Position numbers and translations under genes: made by a program | Part shown: piece by piece, positions 33,383-45,749 of the stretch | How the letters are laid out: each line of letters opens with the position of its first letter | Numbering within the stretch: position 1 is the first letter of the stretch | NCBI GenBank assembly: GCA_009733575.1 | Contig: ML769585.1 | Location: 1-64,000 of the forward strand | From: Gymnopus androsaceus JB14 | Lineage: Eukaryota; Basidiomycota; Agaricomycetes; Agaricales; Omphalotaceae | DNA length: 64,000 bases | Direction: 5' to 3' | The notes under the pieces: model-generated | Database searches by the model: none | The model's input: only the letters and a program-made list of their open reading frames with translations | What the model was told of the DNA's origin: nothing

Positions 33383-36083
33383 ATGATTGCAGCCTCTTTT
33401 AACTGGCAACTGGTGGTTGTTGCACTTCTATTTCTCGTCCTCTTGCGTCGATTTTCACGCAAAAAGTTTGGCTTGGATAACCTCCCTGGTCCTGTATCCC
33501 CGTCATGGCTCAAAGGTACGGTAGAGGATGTATCCTAGATCTGGCAAGGTAGTCTAATAGTTCTCGCCAGGTAACTTTGTACAAGTATTCAATCCGTATG
33601 CCTGGAAGTTCCACGAGTTCATGGCCAAAACATGTAAGCTCTCGCCGTCTCTTAGCACAATGTTGGCCTTCCCAACATCAATTCCTTAGATGGTTCTGCC
33701 GTGCGCCTTTATGGCCCGTTTGGCGTAAGAATTTTTTTTCCCCACGAAAAAGTGAAACTCACCTCACTTAATAGACCAAAGAAATCTACATATATGATCC
33801 TAAAGCAATGCACGCTGTACTGGTCAAGGTAGCTCGATTGTACGTTGAATCTCTGAGCTGGTTAACCTTCTCCGCAGAATCAAGACGTATTTGAGGAACA
33901 TGACGGGTTTATAACGTTCGTATAGCGGACAATCCTTGAGCTAAATATGCTGATGATATTCTTAGAACTAACCGCTTAATATTTGGAGAAGGGCTGCTGG
34001 GAACTCTAGGTTTGTCGGAATACTCAGTCGCAATTTAAGTATATTTTTGTATTGACCTCGTTCTAGGACATCATCATCGTCAACAGCGAAAAATGCTTAA
34101 TCCTGTTTTCTCTGCCGCTCACATGCGGGGCATGAGTATGCACAATACTTCTCAAGTTCACACATCATCCCAGCTCTGACTATTTATTTACGTAGTTCCG
34201 ACTTTCTTTGAAGTTTCTCACAGGGTGAGTGTGTTGAGCTACGACAACTGCCCTCGCTCATGTTAATGTCTAGCTGGAAAACGCGCTCAAGAATCAATTG
34301 AAAAATGGTCCTCAAATTCAAGAGGTATGTAGGCTTTTTCAATACAATGATTATATTCGAGCTTAGAAAATGCTAGGTCGACATTCTTTCCTGGATGGGC
34401 CGTACTGCTTTGGAGTTGGTGGGGCAGGCAGGCCTAGGATACTCGTTCGATCCTCTGACAAACGAAGAGTGCGCTCACCCGTACAGCAGAATCATAAAAG
34501 AGTTGCTGTACGTGTCGGGAATGCTACTATCATTTTAGCGCTGATGAATTTCAGTCCTACCTTGATGCGCGTGCAATTCTGGCGTATGAACGTGCTTCCG
34601 TTCGTCTCGAGAATTTTTCCAGCAAACATTCGTCGTTTCATACTGGACCTGATGCCTTGGAAGGATGCTCACCTCCTTTGTGACATGGCCGACTATATGT
34701 CCAATGTGGGAGGCGAAATCTTTGAGAGCAAAAAGCTTGCACTGGAGAAGGGTGATGAAGCAGTTGCCCAGCAGATTGGAAGGGGCAAAGACCTGATTAG
34801 CATTCTCAGTGAGATCTTCTTTAAATCTCAGCAGGTCTCTTCTCTCATAGCGATCACAGTGAAAGAAAACACGAAAGCTTCGGACGAAGATCGATTGGAG
34901 GACAGCGAACTTATCTCTCAGGTAAGTGATTCCACTTTTTGTAGTGGATGCTCCTAAATTCTTCTCCAGATGAGGTGAACGACCTCTTCAGTTATACTGC
35001 TGTCATATGACTATTAAACCATTGTTAGCACTCTAACCTTTGCGGCAATGGACACAACCTCGGTAGGTAGGTCAAACCTCAATAGGTAAGATGCTCACCC
35101 TGCAAAATTTTTAGAGCGCAATGGCACGCTTGCTTCATCTCTTCTCAAGACATCCCGAAGTTCAGGAGAAGCTCAGGCAGGAACTCATCGAAGCAAAGCG
35201 TCAGAAAGATGGTCAAGACTTTTCTTATGACGAGCTGGTTGCTTTGCCTTACCTTGACGCTGTCTGTCGAGAGACTCTTCGTCTGTGAGTTCTTGTTATC
35301 TGAACTTGATTGATTTCATAGCTCATGATTACCCATGATCCAAAGGTATTCACCAGTCTCGACCGTGTTCCGGGTGTAAGTTGACGAGTTAGCCAAGAAA
35401 GATTCTTCCCTGACACTGCTGCAGTGCACGTCAAGACGCTGTGGTACCTCTCTCCAAACCAATCATTGGTCTGGATGGGACTGAGATGCATGAGATCACT
35501 GTTCCAAATGGTACCGCTGTCTTTGTTTCCATTCTCAATTCAAATAGAAACCCCGATTTGTGGGGAAAAGGTGTGTACCCTACTTCCTTTCAGTGTAGCG
35601 ATAACGAGTGTCCTTCAAGATGCGGATGAATGGAAACCCGAAAGGTGGCTTTCGCCTTTGCCAGAGGCCCTTCTTGAAGCTCGGATTCCTGGTGTATATT
35701 CTCACCTGTAATTCCTATTCTTTCTCTAGCCGTATCCTTTGCTGATATCTACTTCTAGGATGACGTTCATTGGGGGTGGCCGCTCCTGCATGTATGTACT
35801 CTACATCCTTTCTGGAACCAAAGGTAATTGACTGGATTTATGCAGCGGGTTCAAATTTTCGCAATTGGAGATGAGTAAGTCTACAATTTTTATCTCGATA
35901 CATAGTTTGCTCACAGCACATACACTGACAGAGGTCGTCATGTCTGTTCTGGTGGAGAGTTTCAAATTCTCTCCTTCAGCTAAAGATTCGGATATCCTAT
36001 GGCAAATGAACGGTGTCGCAGCACCTGTTGTCGGGAAAGATAACCACCCGCGGTTGCCCATTGACGTTAGTCTAGCTAACTAA
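33383..36083 (+). CDS. Cytochrome P450 monooxygenase (P450-3)
   Basis: Starts MIAASFNWQLVVVALLFLVL (membrane anchor), then RRFSRKKFGLDNLPGPVSPS. Landmarks: VRLYGPFG; IYDPKAMHAVLVK; MLNPVFSAAHMRGM; SILDL-type helix with ALEKGDEAVAQQIGRGKDLI; oxygen-binding helix TLTFAAMDTTSSAMARLLHL; ExxR in AVCRETLRL; PERW in DEWKPERWLSPLP; heme loop FIGGGRSCIGFKFSQLEM split by an intron right after the Cys codon. It ends PRLPIDVSLAN at 36083. All joins I tested work with short GT-AG introns, so the gene looks intact. Same fold, location and probable ER-bound monooxygenase role as P450-1. It arose by local duplication. Confidence 0.85.
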
Positions 36084-36303
36084 GTCGAATGCAAGACCTA
36101 CATACTTAAGTACGTAGGAGTCTGTAACAAGCGAAGTGATTCATGAAATCATACTGTGGTCGTTAATACATCAAATAAGTCATAAAGATAATGCGACGAG
36201 TGGATAATAATGATGAATGAAATCCAGTGAGAGAAGAGAAAAATTTCTGTGGATGTCCGTTGCTGTAAAACAACATAAATCATGCAAGCACAACCTCGGC
36301 ATT
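36084..36303. other. 3' flank of P450-3
   Basis: No gene. Ends with ATT (36301-36303), the left target duplication of the next element. Confidence 0.5.
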
Positions 36304-38010
36304 CACTACGCCAGCGCCAAACAATAACGGGCGAGATAATTAGCGAAATCATTGTTGTGATTAGTTACCTTTTCCGGTATGAATTGCGGTCGAAAAAGAC
36401 CACGTTTCTCATAGGAAAAACCAATTGAGAAAGAGATAAAATTTCGCTCGGGATTCTTACATGACTTCACCTGAAAAACACATCGCAATTGATTGTCTTT
36501 TTCGGTCGGAATTTCGCCGGTAATCTACTATCTTTCCCGTCTGAAAAAGCTAAGGAAACATCTTATCTTTTTCGCCTGTCGTTCATTTTGTTTTTCGCTC
36601 GGGAAACTTAATACCCAGGTCCCGGGCAGGGACTGGGCAGGAACTGGGGATGGTCATGTGACTCTATAAATCTCTTTTTGCTAATCCACATCCACTTACA
36701 GTACAGTACATCTCAAATTTTTGTGGGCTAGGTTGATTTACATCTGTGTTGGAGTCAGATATACTTAACGAGGCAACAGGAGGCAACCTTCATGAAATCA
36801 ATCAGCACTTATGACACAGTATGACACGGCTTTTGCTTACCTTGCTTCCTATCCAGCATAGTACTCAGTTTGTACTCAGTTTGTACTCAGTTTGTCAAGA
36901 AGTAGCTCTATACGGCACTGCTGGGCATTTTCGTGCATTCCTTCCTATTTTTCATATCTTCCAAACTGATTACAGACGTGTTCAATATCAACACTGGCAT
37001 CTGTTTTTATCTCATTCAACATCTTTGCCATGCTTACTGAAATATATTCCTGCTGGGCACTTATATATCTTCATTCCTCATGGTTGTTCATATTCTGTGC
37101 AGAGAAATACTACTTATCTCATTCATAGCCACCAGGTTTGAAATGCGGAAGCTTGTACTCAGATGGAATATTATCAGCGTAGAAGACCTTGAAGGTCCGG
37201 GCATGGCGGCACTCTGGACAAAATTATTTAGCAGTTCTTGGTATGTCGAGAGCGGCATCTGCTTACTGGTAAGAAAGTCCATCTGGGTCATCGAAGTTTA
37301 GCAGTGACAATTCATCAGAGCAAGGAAGAATTGAGAATGTCGACATGGATATACTTTGACATTTCACTCGACATCCTTGAAGGTCTGAACTTCACCTTAC
37401 TGCTTCCATGACAGGGTCGATTAAGGCCTTGCAAATATGCTTAAGATTGTCACCGAGGCTCATTACTGGAATAATCATGTCCATTCCTTCAATTAATTAG
37501 CGATAATCAACTGAAGTCTGAGAGCGAAAAGAGATTCATACACTGCGGCAGATCTGATAAATCAAAGCTGAAATTAGTTTAGAAAAACATCAAGTAAACA
37601 ATAATATATTTTGCCACAGATTTCCACTGAAAATGAGCAAAGATTTCTCTGGGAAAATAAATAAATAAATATAATCTTTTTTGTTTATAATCCTGACTGC
37701 AAAAATCTGTGAAATCTAATCAATATTCCAATGGGAAAAAAGAGTCAATTTTGCTGGGAAAATTGCCATGATTTCCCTCATAAAAGGATTTGAGATAAAG
37801 AAGTTTAGCACTGGTAATCATGTTCTATTGCACCCATGAAAGGTCTTGTGATGTCTGGTCTTTCCCGATTGAAATCTTTTAACTATTTCGCCATCAACCA
37901 CGTGGTATCAGTTACTGCCTGTTACTGCCAGTGTCCAGTCTCCCGGCACGCAGAGTATTATGAAGCAAAGGGAACCCGCTGCTTTGTAAGCACTAAGCCA
38001 AATACTTTTG
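36304..38010 (+). repeat. Left inverted arm of the CACTA-like element
   Basis: Matches the reverse complement of 39620-40354. The match is interrupted at about 36669-37550. The first part is rich in short motifs of the type TTTTTCGG/CCGAAAAA, which look like subterminal transposase-binding repeats. Confidence 0.7.
36669..37550. other. Segment present only in the left arm
   Basis: About 880 bases separate two blocks that are contiguous in the right arm (junction around GACTCTAT...GATCTGATAAATC). It is either an insertion here or a deletion on the right. Open frames on the plus strand (36821-37141, 37080-37301) have no recognisable motif. No clear terminal repeats seen. Confidence 0.4.
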
Positions 38011-39110
38011 GAGGGGTGCTTTGCAGGCAACAAGTGGCCAACCAAGTTGTCCCTTGTGCCCACGCTAGTTGATGCAAGGACCAAGACCTTGCAATGGTTT
38101 GTTTGAGAATAGTATCAGCATGCTGGCACAATCATCTTCTGTCTCCAACAAAGGCGGTGCATTTATGCACTGAATATGGCCAGTGTTAGCCTTAAGACCT
38201 TAATTAAGGCCTCCAAGCAGGCCAAAGGCCTTAGGGCTTATTTGGACCTTAATTAATTTCAAGTTAAGGTCAGTTAAGGGTTTAAATAACAAAAATGTTT
38301 TTTTTCTCCTTAATCTACCTCATACACATACCAGTGCCTTCCAAAATCTTTCCTTTAGCACTACTATCTTCATATGCAAGGTCTCTTCACTCTGGTAGGC
38401 AGTTTTGCACTATTTACAATGATCCAGATGACCACCCCATGATTTCCCTCATAAAAGGATTTGAGATAAAAGAAGTTTAGCACTGGTAAATCATGTTCTA
38501 TTGCACCCATGAAAGGTCTTGTGATGTCTGGTCTTTCCCGATTGAAATCTTTTAACTATTTCGCCATCAACCACGTGGTATCCAGTTACTGCCTGTTACT
38601 GCCCAGGTTGCTGTCCAGTCTCCCGGCACGCAGAGTATTATGAAGCAAAGGGAACCCGCTGCTTTGTAAGCACTAAGCCAAATACTTTTGGAGGGGTGCT
38701 TTGCAGGCAACAAGTGGCCAACCAAGTTGTCCCTTGTGCCCACGCTAGTTGATGCAAGGACCAAGACCTTGCAATGGTTTGTTTGAGAATAGTATAGCAT
38801 GCTGCACAATCATCTTCTGTCTCCACAAGGCGGTGCATTTATGCACTGAATATGGCCAGTGTTAGCCTTAAGACCTTAATTAAGGCCTCCAAGCAGGCCA
38901 AAGGCCTTAGGGCTTATTTGGACCTTAATTAATTTCAAGTTAAGGTCAAGTTAAGGGTTTAAATACAAAAATGTTTTTTTTCTCTTAATCTACCTCATAC
39001 ACATACCAGTGCCTTCCAAAATCTTTCTTTAGCACTACTATCTTCATATGCAAGGTCTCTTCACTCTGGTAGGCAGTTTTGCACTATTTACAATGATCCA
39101 GATGACCACC
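37767..39110 (+). repeat. Tandem duplication, two units of about 672 bp
   Basis: Unit 1 is 37767-38437 and unit 2 is 38438-39110, directly abutting. By eye they differ only by small insertions or deletions (e.g. GGTAATC/GGTAAATC, CTCCTTAAT/CTCTTAAT, TTTCCTTTAG/TTTCTTTAG) and not by substitutions. That pattern suggests uncorrected sequencing errors or a very recent event. Confidence 0.8.
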
Positions 39111-39390
39111 TGCAGGCTGCATGCATCCACTGCCACTGTTTCTTCCAGATTTCTCCTGCATCACTTCCTTGCCACAAAGAAGCCTCAGCCAGGGAGACTG
39201 CCACTTTGAATCATGTTGAGGTAGGCTCTTTGCTGTCTTCATGCTCTTTCTGCTGCTTGTGAAGTCACATGCCCTTTCAAATTAAGACTCTTAATTAAGG
39301 CTCTTAAGGTCAGCATTGAAGTTAGGTCTTATACCCTTAATAAATTAAGGGCTTAAATTAATTAAGGCTTAGGCCTTAAGGCTAACACTG
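38857..39390. mobile_element. hAT-like MITE with 8-bp TSD
   Basis: A 534-bp element beginning CAGTGTTAGCCTTAAG and ending CTTAAGGCTAACACTG, an inverted terminus of at least 16 bases. It is flanked by AATATGGC on both sides (38849-38856 and 39391-39398). CAGTG ends and an 8-bp duplication are typical of hAT elements. Its left part is also present in unit 1 of the tandem duplication (from 38181). AT-rich interior, no coding capacity. Confidence 0.75.
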
Positions 39391-39619
39391 AATATGGCAC
39401 TCTACATTACATTTCATTGGGGGTACATTCCTTCAACAAATACCACTTACCTCTATATTTTGCCCCCCTGTAATACCCACTAAAACCCCGCTTTATCCAA
39501 AATATATCTGCAAGTATTTCTGGTGGCAAAGGTAAGTAACGTGGATTGGGGGTCCAGGATATGATCTGTGGCATTATGGTTGGAAAAGAAGTTAATGTCA
39601 AGAAATAGCGCTCATTGGC

Positions 39620-40354
39620 TTAGTAAGCGCCGGGTTCCCATTGCTTATTCAGCATTTGAGCGGCTAAGCCCAACTGGGCAGTCCCTAGGCAGTAACAGGC
39701 AGTAACTGGGTACCATGTGTTTGATGGCAAAATAGTTAAAAGATTTCAATTGGGAAAGATCAGACATCACAAGACCTTTCACGGGTGCAATAGAACACAA
39801 TTTACCAGCGCTAAACTTCTTTTATCTTGAATCCTTTTACAGAGGAAATTGTGGTAATTTTCCAAGCAAGATTGATGCTTTTTCCCCATTGGAATATTGA
39901 TTAGATTTCACGGGGTTTTACGGCTGGGATTATATACAAAAAAGAATATATTTTTCTATTTATTTTTTGGGAGAAATCTTTGCTCATTTCCAGTGGAAAT
40001 CTGTGGTGAAATATATTATTGTTTACTTAACATTTTTCTAAACTAATTTCAGCCTTGATTTATCAGATCCACTGGAGTGATAGAGTCACATGACCATCCC
40101 CAGTTCCTGCCCAGTCCCTGCCCGGGACCTGGGTATTAAGTTTCCCGAGTGAAAAACAAAATGAATGACAGGCAAAAAAGATAAGAGGTGAAATCATGTA
40201 AGAATCCTGAGCAAAATTTTATCTCTTTCTCAATTGGTTTTTCCTGTGAGAAATGTGGTCTTTTTCAATCGCAATTCATACCGAAAAAGGTAACTAATCA
40301 CAACAATGATTTCACTAATTATCTTGCCCGTTATTGTTTGACACTGGCATAGTG
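39620..40354 (-). repeat. Right inverted arm of the CACTA-like element
   Basis: Uninterrupted inverse copy of the left arm. The terminus TAGTG is at 40350-40354, followed by ATT. Confidence 0.7.
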
Positions 40355-40980
40355 ATTGGGGAACAGCTGTCTAGCCATATTTACCACATCATGAGTTCGC
40401 TGAGCGCTTCCAGCCCTAGCAACACTAAGCTCTACTCTCCTAACACTGACTTGGGGCCAAATGTCACCAGATCCGAGAACAGAGATTCTCTCGGCATCCA
40501 AGTAAAGACCCAAGTGCTTCAATGAGACAGGAGCGTGAACCACAATGCCTTTCAGAGCATTTCTGGTAAGGGAGGGTTGATATTGGTTCAAGACCATCGG
40601 CTTTGGGTTGAGAGAGATGTATTCTGCATTCCACCAAGATGTAAGGAGCCAAGCAATGTCTCCATCTAACAGTGGTAGCAGTCAAGGATGGACAATATCC
40701 ACTCGGGTTAATCCCCAAATGTTAATCAAATTGCAAAGACCGTCCATCCACTGAGCAGTCTCATCATGGTGGAGAGCATTGATTTGAACCATCAGAATTT
40801 GCAGGCTAGGCGCGTGAGTGGGTAGTACAGAGAGGAAGATGTTGAACTCTTCCTGTCAATAATGTGCTTGCGGTACCCGCATAAAGCACCCCCTACACCA
40901 CTTATGCTGGCCAAGGTCAGTTTCCGGACAACATACAGTCTACTTGAGCTGTTGATGGAATGTGTGGGATGATGTGCCAT
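40355..40980 (-). pseudogene. LRR-type protein relic, 3' part, cut by CACTA insertion
   Basis: The minus-strand frame MVLNQYQPSLTRNALKGIVV is homologous to the relic at about 15060 (KPVVLTPRQPSVTRNALKSA). The upstream frames RKLTLASISGVGGALC and LPLTRLACKF are broken by stops. The C-terminal frame runs into the CACTA-like element at 40354. A dead paralogue of the 14.2-15.3 kb gene. Confidence 0.6.
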
Positions 40981-41014
40981 CTCCTGACAGGCCTTATTCC
41001 AGTTATGTACTCAT

Positions 41015-41918
41015 TCTACAAGCACTGGTTAGATTAGGGACCCAAGTAGAACTGGAGTCGGACTGTTGCATTCAAGTTTCCTGTCAATCATTCACTTGGT
41101 CACCTGGTTGGCTTGGCTCTATCTATTGCGATAATGAGGTTTTTAGTAGGTCTCCCTCCGTCCTCTGCTTCCTACCAAATATCATTACAATTTCATCCTC
41201 CTTAAATTGGCATTTAGTTTTGGGATCTCATAGTAGTTGTATCCGTGGTCTGGTTATGTCGGTTCTTCAAGTTGAACAAATCAGGTCTGAATGGATTAAA
41301 TAACCTCCCTGGTCCTGTATCCCCATCTTGGCTTATGGGTAAGGCATACAATGCCTGTAAAATATATGCTTCTAATACAATATATCAACACTGGCAGGTA
41401 ATTTTGTACAAGTCTTCAATCCATATGCTTGGAAGTTCAACAAATCAATTGCAGAAATTTGTAAAGCCTCTCCTCTCCTCATGATGTGCCTCCCCGACAT
41501 TGCTTTCTTAGATGGTTCTGCAATACGCCTTCATGGCCCCTTTGGTGTAGAGATGCATTCCTCTTCCTACATACTAAACAAAACCAGCCTCAGCTATGTA
41601 GACAAATGGGCTCTACATATTTGATGCTAAAGCAATGCACACAGTGCTAATCAAAGTTGGTCCACTGCATGTTTCAATTCAACGATGATTCCTAGACTCA
41701 TTATTGTCTCTTGCAGGAGCAAGATATATTTGAGCCCAACAATGATCTGATAGCGTCCATGTCAATGTTGTGCACAAGCATGTCATTGATTTGACCAAGT
41801 CTGATAATATTTTTAGGATTAATTTGTTAGTATTTGGAAATGGACTGTTTGGAACTTTGGGTTCGTTGCAAACTTGGAGGTTGTGAAAGTGATTAACCAC
41901 TACAATATCACCACCATA
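41015..41918 (+). pseudogene. Cytochrome P450 relic, 5' half (continues at 51304)
   Basis: The upstream region and exon 1 match P450-1, but the start codon has become ATT (41184) and frames are broken (SSSLNWHLVLG, then SGLNGLNNLPGPVSPSW). Matches continue through exons 2-5 to INLLVFGNGLFGTLGS near 41815-41865. The sequence stops at CCACCATA, exactly where P450-1 continues CG-TAAACAGCG. The rest of this copy resumes at 51304, after a 9.4-kb insertion. Confidence 0.8.
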
Positions 41919-42122
41919 TGTTGCAAACTTGATTTGGCACTTATAATCGGCTTGGGATTATGATCCGATCATAATCCGATTAGAATTGTATTGTAATCTG
42001 CTTACAATTAGATTATCACGCGTAAACTGGCTGGCGCTTATTAACTACTCATTTGCTCTTCTTCAACGTTCAACGTTGGCTCGCTGTATAACATAAATCA
42101 ATCTATCGATCTACCGATCATT

Positions 42123-45100
42123 ATGCCAGAATGCGATATCTGCCATAAATTCTTCCAGCCACGCGGCTTCCAAACACATTGGAAGTCATGCAAGGCCAAA
42201 GCTGAAGATGAACGTTCAGCTGCAGAGTTCAAATGTAGAAAGGCTCAGGAGGAAATCCAAGGTACGCATTTTTTGTATAACTCTTGAATTTTGCATTGAA
42301 AATCTCACCTATAGGCCTGAATTTAAATTCAATCAATGCCAATAACCCTGCGAGCACTATTGAAGAGACCTCAGGTTCTGAATATTCCAATCGATATCAT
42401 GATTTTGAGAGCGATCTTGGCCATGAAGACTTTGGGCATGAAACAAGTATGTTTTTATCATATCTCAATACATTATCTGACTTCTCACACTGTAGATGAA
42501 CAGTCATTTCGTGAAATTCAGCCAGATGATATCAAGATTGAATATCATCCTCACAGTAGCCGACAATCATCTATTATACCCTTTGAGGACTATGGGAAGC
42601 ACGAGGAAATCAGACCCATCTGCCCACCAAAGCACTCACGACCTTGGCATCCCTGGAGAAGCCGCACTGATTTTGATGCTGCTGCACTTGCTTTGGATTG
42701 TCATATGAATGAAAGTCAGACCAACAAACTTGTAGAACTTCTGAGACGTGTTGCTTATGGCCTTGACAAATTCACTCTTAAAAACTATGATGAAATACAG
42801 ACAACATGGGACTGGGCTGCTGAGCGGTCTACAAATGTAAGTGTTACTGAATTTATTTGATATGAAAGAATTGAACATTTCATTAGTTCCAGAGGGAGGA
42901 CATTCCTGTATCTTACCGTGACAAAGAAGAATCTGTTGAACTGCACTATCGTCCTGTTTGGGAGTGGCTGCAAGAGCTTCTGTCCAATCAGGATGTTGTA
43001 TCGCAAATGCAATGGGATGCATGCCGTCAATACAGGTTTGATGGTCAGACAAAGACATGGAAACGCTTTATACAAGAAGCCTGGTCAGCAAACCAGTGGT
43101 GGGCAATTCAGGTATTGCTTTTGATGTTCTATGTATTCCTAGCTCACTTATTCATTTAGAGCTCACTTCCACCTGGTGCAGTACCACTATGTCTTGTTTT
43201 TTATGCAGATAAAAACAAATTGTCATCATTTGGCACTGCTAAAGGCTACCCTGTCATTGTTCGTTGTGCTAATCTACCTATGAACATACGAAATGGTGCT
43301 GGTATTGGGGGGGGCCGTGTTGTTGGATGGTTACCCATTGTAAGTCAGAATTGATACCCTTTCAATATCAAGCTTACACTTACTGCTACAGATTGCTGAA
43401 GATGCAGCTCATAGTGGAAAGAAGGACTTTGTTGACTTCAAGAATGTTGTATGGCATAAGTCTACTTCTAAAATTCTTGAATCATTAGTGCAGTACTCAA
43501 AGACAGGCTACACCATGGAATGTGGAGATAATGTTCAACGATGTATGTTCCCATATGTTCTGATTGACTCAGCAGATTATGAAGAGCAGTGAGTCTTTAG
43601 GATTGACTTCCTTCCTACTTGATGTTAATCATTTGTTTAGATGTGTTATTGCTCTTATCCGAGGACTGAGGGCTTATGCCCCTGCCCAAAATGTCTTATT
43701 CCCAGCACCAAGCTTGCAGATTTTAATGCAGTATATCCTGAGCGGACACCTGAACAGACTGTTTCAAAGCTGAACCGTGCAAAACAGCTTGAAATGACAT
43801 CAAAAGCAGATGCAGAAGCAATACTCAAGGAGTCTAGCCTCCGGCCAATTATTGTATGCATGATTTTCAATGCTCAATGCTTAATACATACTGAATTTTT
43901 TATTTATTTCAGAATTCATTCTTTTTACTTGCAAATGCTAACCCATTTCGGGCCCTCTCCTATGACAATCTTCATTTTAGTGATAGTGGGCTTTGGGGTG
44001 ACCATCTGTTTGAGCAGAACAAGATACATATCCATGCACGAAGTGCTGCAACAATAGTTGACAATCAGTACATCTCTCTTGCTTAAACATAGATATTTTC
44101 CATAGCTCATTGTTCTTTGATAGTTTCAAATCCTTCCCTCGTTGGTCAACACTGCATCATTTTAATGATGGTGTCATGAAGCTCTCTTTCAATGATGGCA
44201 GCAAACACCATGATATATCAAAGGTAGGTGTTGTAGTAAGCAGAAAGACAAGAAACTGATATTTGCTAGCTATATATTTTTGCTGCACATAATGCAATAA
44301 ATCAAGAAGATGATACTGCCGGATATACTCTGCTTAAAGTCACTCGCAAATATCTCAATATGATCATGTATGCCAATCTGGATATTCAAACAACAGATAT
44401 AACTGCACTAGGACGTGCTACTGTGAAAGCATTTTTTGATTCCCTCTTAGTATGTATATACATCTTTTCAAGGTTTTATTCAAAGCTGATATCTTTCAGA
44501 CATACATATCCCAGATGGACAAACTTGATCTTGAAAAGCCCAAGTCATGGAACTTTATCAAGCTTCACTACCTTCTACATATGTATGATGACATTGAAAA
44601 CAAAGGCTCATTGCGTGGGATGAGTACCAAACCCAATGAAAAATTCCATGGACCCATTCGCAAGATCTACTTGCGACGGACAAATTTCAAGGATACACCA
44701 AAGCAGGTCAGATATATGTTCATGACTAATATACTGTAACTAAGCACTTTCCTTGCAGATTGTTCGTATTGAACATCAAACTGTTGTGGCAACTGTGATA
44801 CAGAATGAGATTGATGACTACGATGCATATTACCAACCCAATCCTGACATACCCAATGACCTGGAAACACCAACAGACAATTTGCACTTCATGATAGGCT
44901 CAAAACTCAAGGAGATATCATTCGCTGAACTGCTTGAGAACAATCCTGTGCTTTTTGCACGATTTCACATCCGTGTATCTGATTTCATGTCAGATCTTCT
45001 TCCAACCTCAGGTATACCACTGCCTGGGGGTCAGCGTATTGTTTATAGTGCTACTAATACGGTAAGCTTTCAAACACATACCTTTCAGAGTAATTTGTCT

Positions 45101-45566
45101 AATGGAAGTACAGATTGTTCCTTATCAATATCTGAGGATCAATTATGAGTCTCTTGAAACCTGGCATCTAGCTACGGACCATTTGCGATGCAATCCCTCT
45201 TTCCAGGGTGCATCTAGATATGACTTCCTTATTTTCGATGCAAGATCAGGCCCAGTCTTTGCACAATTGCACTACCTGTTTGTATGTGTTGTTGAAGACA
45301 CAAAATATCCTATTGCTCTAGTACAGGCTTACCGTCCTGTATTACATCCAAGGTCTTCCGTAGACAAAGACCTTGGACTTCTCCGCATTCGCAAAGAGCG
45401 CCAAACAGAGCTCATATCAGTCCAATCGGTCATTCGGGGAGCAGTAGCAATTAAAGCTTCAGATGATCCACTCAAATCTGATGAGATGCTGGTATTTGAT
45501 GCATTGGATGGCGATATGTTCCTCCGAGTGAACAATGCCTTTCCTGGCTCTACGGTAGGAAGATAG
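42123..45566 (+). CDS. Plavaka-type (KDZ) transposase
   Basis: A many-exon gene starting MPECDICHKFFQPRGFQTHW, a zinc-finger-like N-terminus (C-x2-C...H-x4-C). Family-typical blocks follow in order: CPPKHSRPWHPWRSRTDFDA; VEWLQ-like VWEWLQELLSNQDVVSQMQW; FYADKNKLSSFGTAKGYPVI; GGGRVVGWLPI; SADYEEQCVIALIRG; CPKCLIPSTKLADFNAVYPE; LHFSDSGLWGDHLFEQ; FPRWSTLHHFNDGVM. The C-terminal region (FIKLHYLLHMYDDIENKGSL, STKPNEKFHGPIRKIYLRR) ends VNNAFPGSTVGR at 45566. The Plavaka family occurs in expanded numbers in Agaricomycetes and is assumed to cut and paste DNA. I saw no certain stop inside exons, so it may be intact, but exon joins near 43590-43640 and 44070-44290 need care. Confidence 0.8.
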
Positions 45567-45749
45567 GTGACCTTGCTATAATTTCATTTTATTAGTTTCT
45601 ATATTTTCCTATTTTGGTTATTAATCACAATTTATTCGAATGAATGTCAATGTGACATATGTTGTGGGTCCAAATAATCGCTTTGACCTTGAACTTCAAC
45701 TTCGACAACTTTCCTTGAACTTCTGCGCTTTCTCTAGTTTCCAATCATT

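Larger units (their letters stand above)
36304..40354. mobile_element. CACTA-like element with very long inverted arms (non-autonomous)
   Basis: The left end reads CACTACGCCAGCGCCAAACA. The right end, reverse-complemented, reads CACTATGCCAGTGTCAAACA. The 3 bases outside both ends are ATT. CACTA termini and a 3-bp duplication are the hallmarks of the EnSpm/CACTA superfamily. The arms stay homologous for more than 700 bp: 36304-36668 plus 37550-38010 on the left against 39620-40354 on the right. The left arm is interrupted by about 880 bp. No transposase frame is visible. The interior holds a hAT-like insert and a tandem duplication. Confidence 0.75.
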
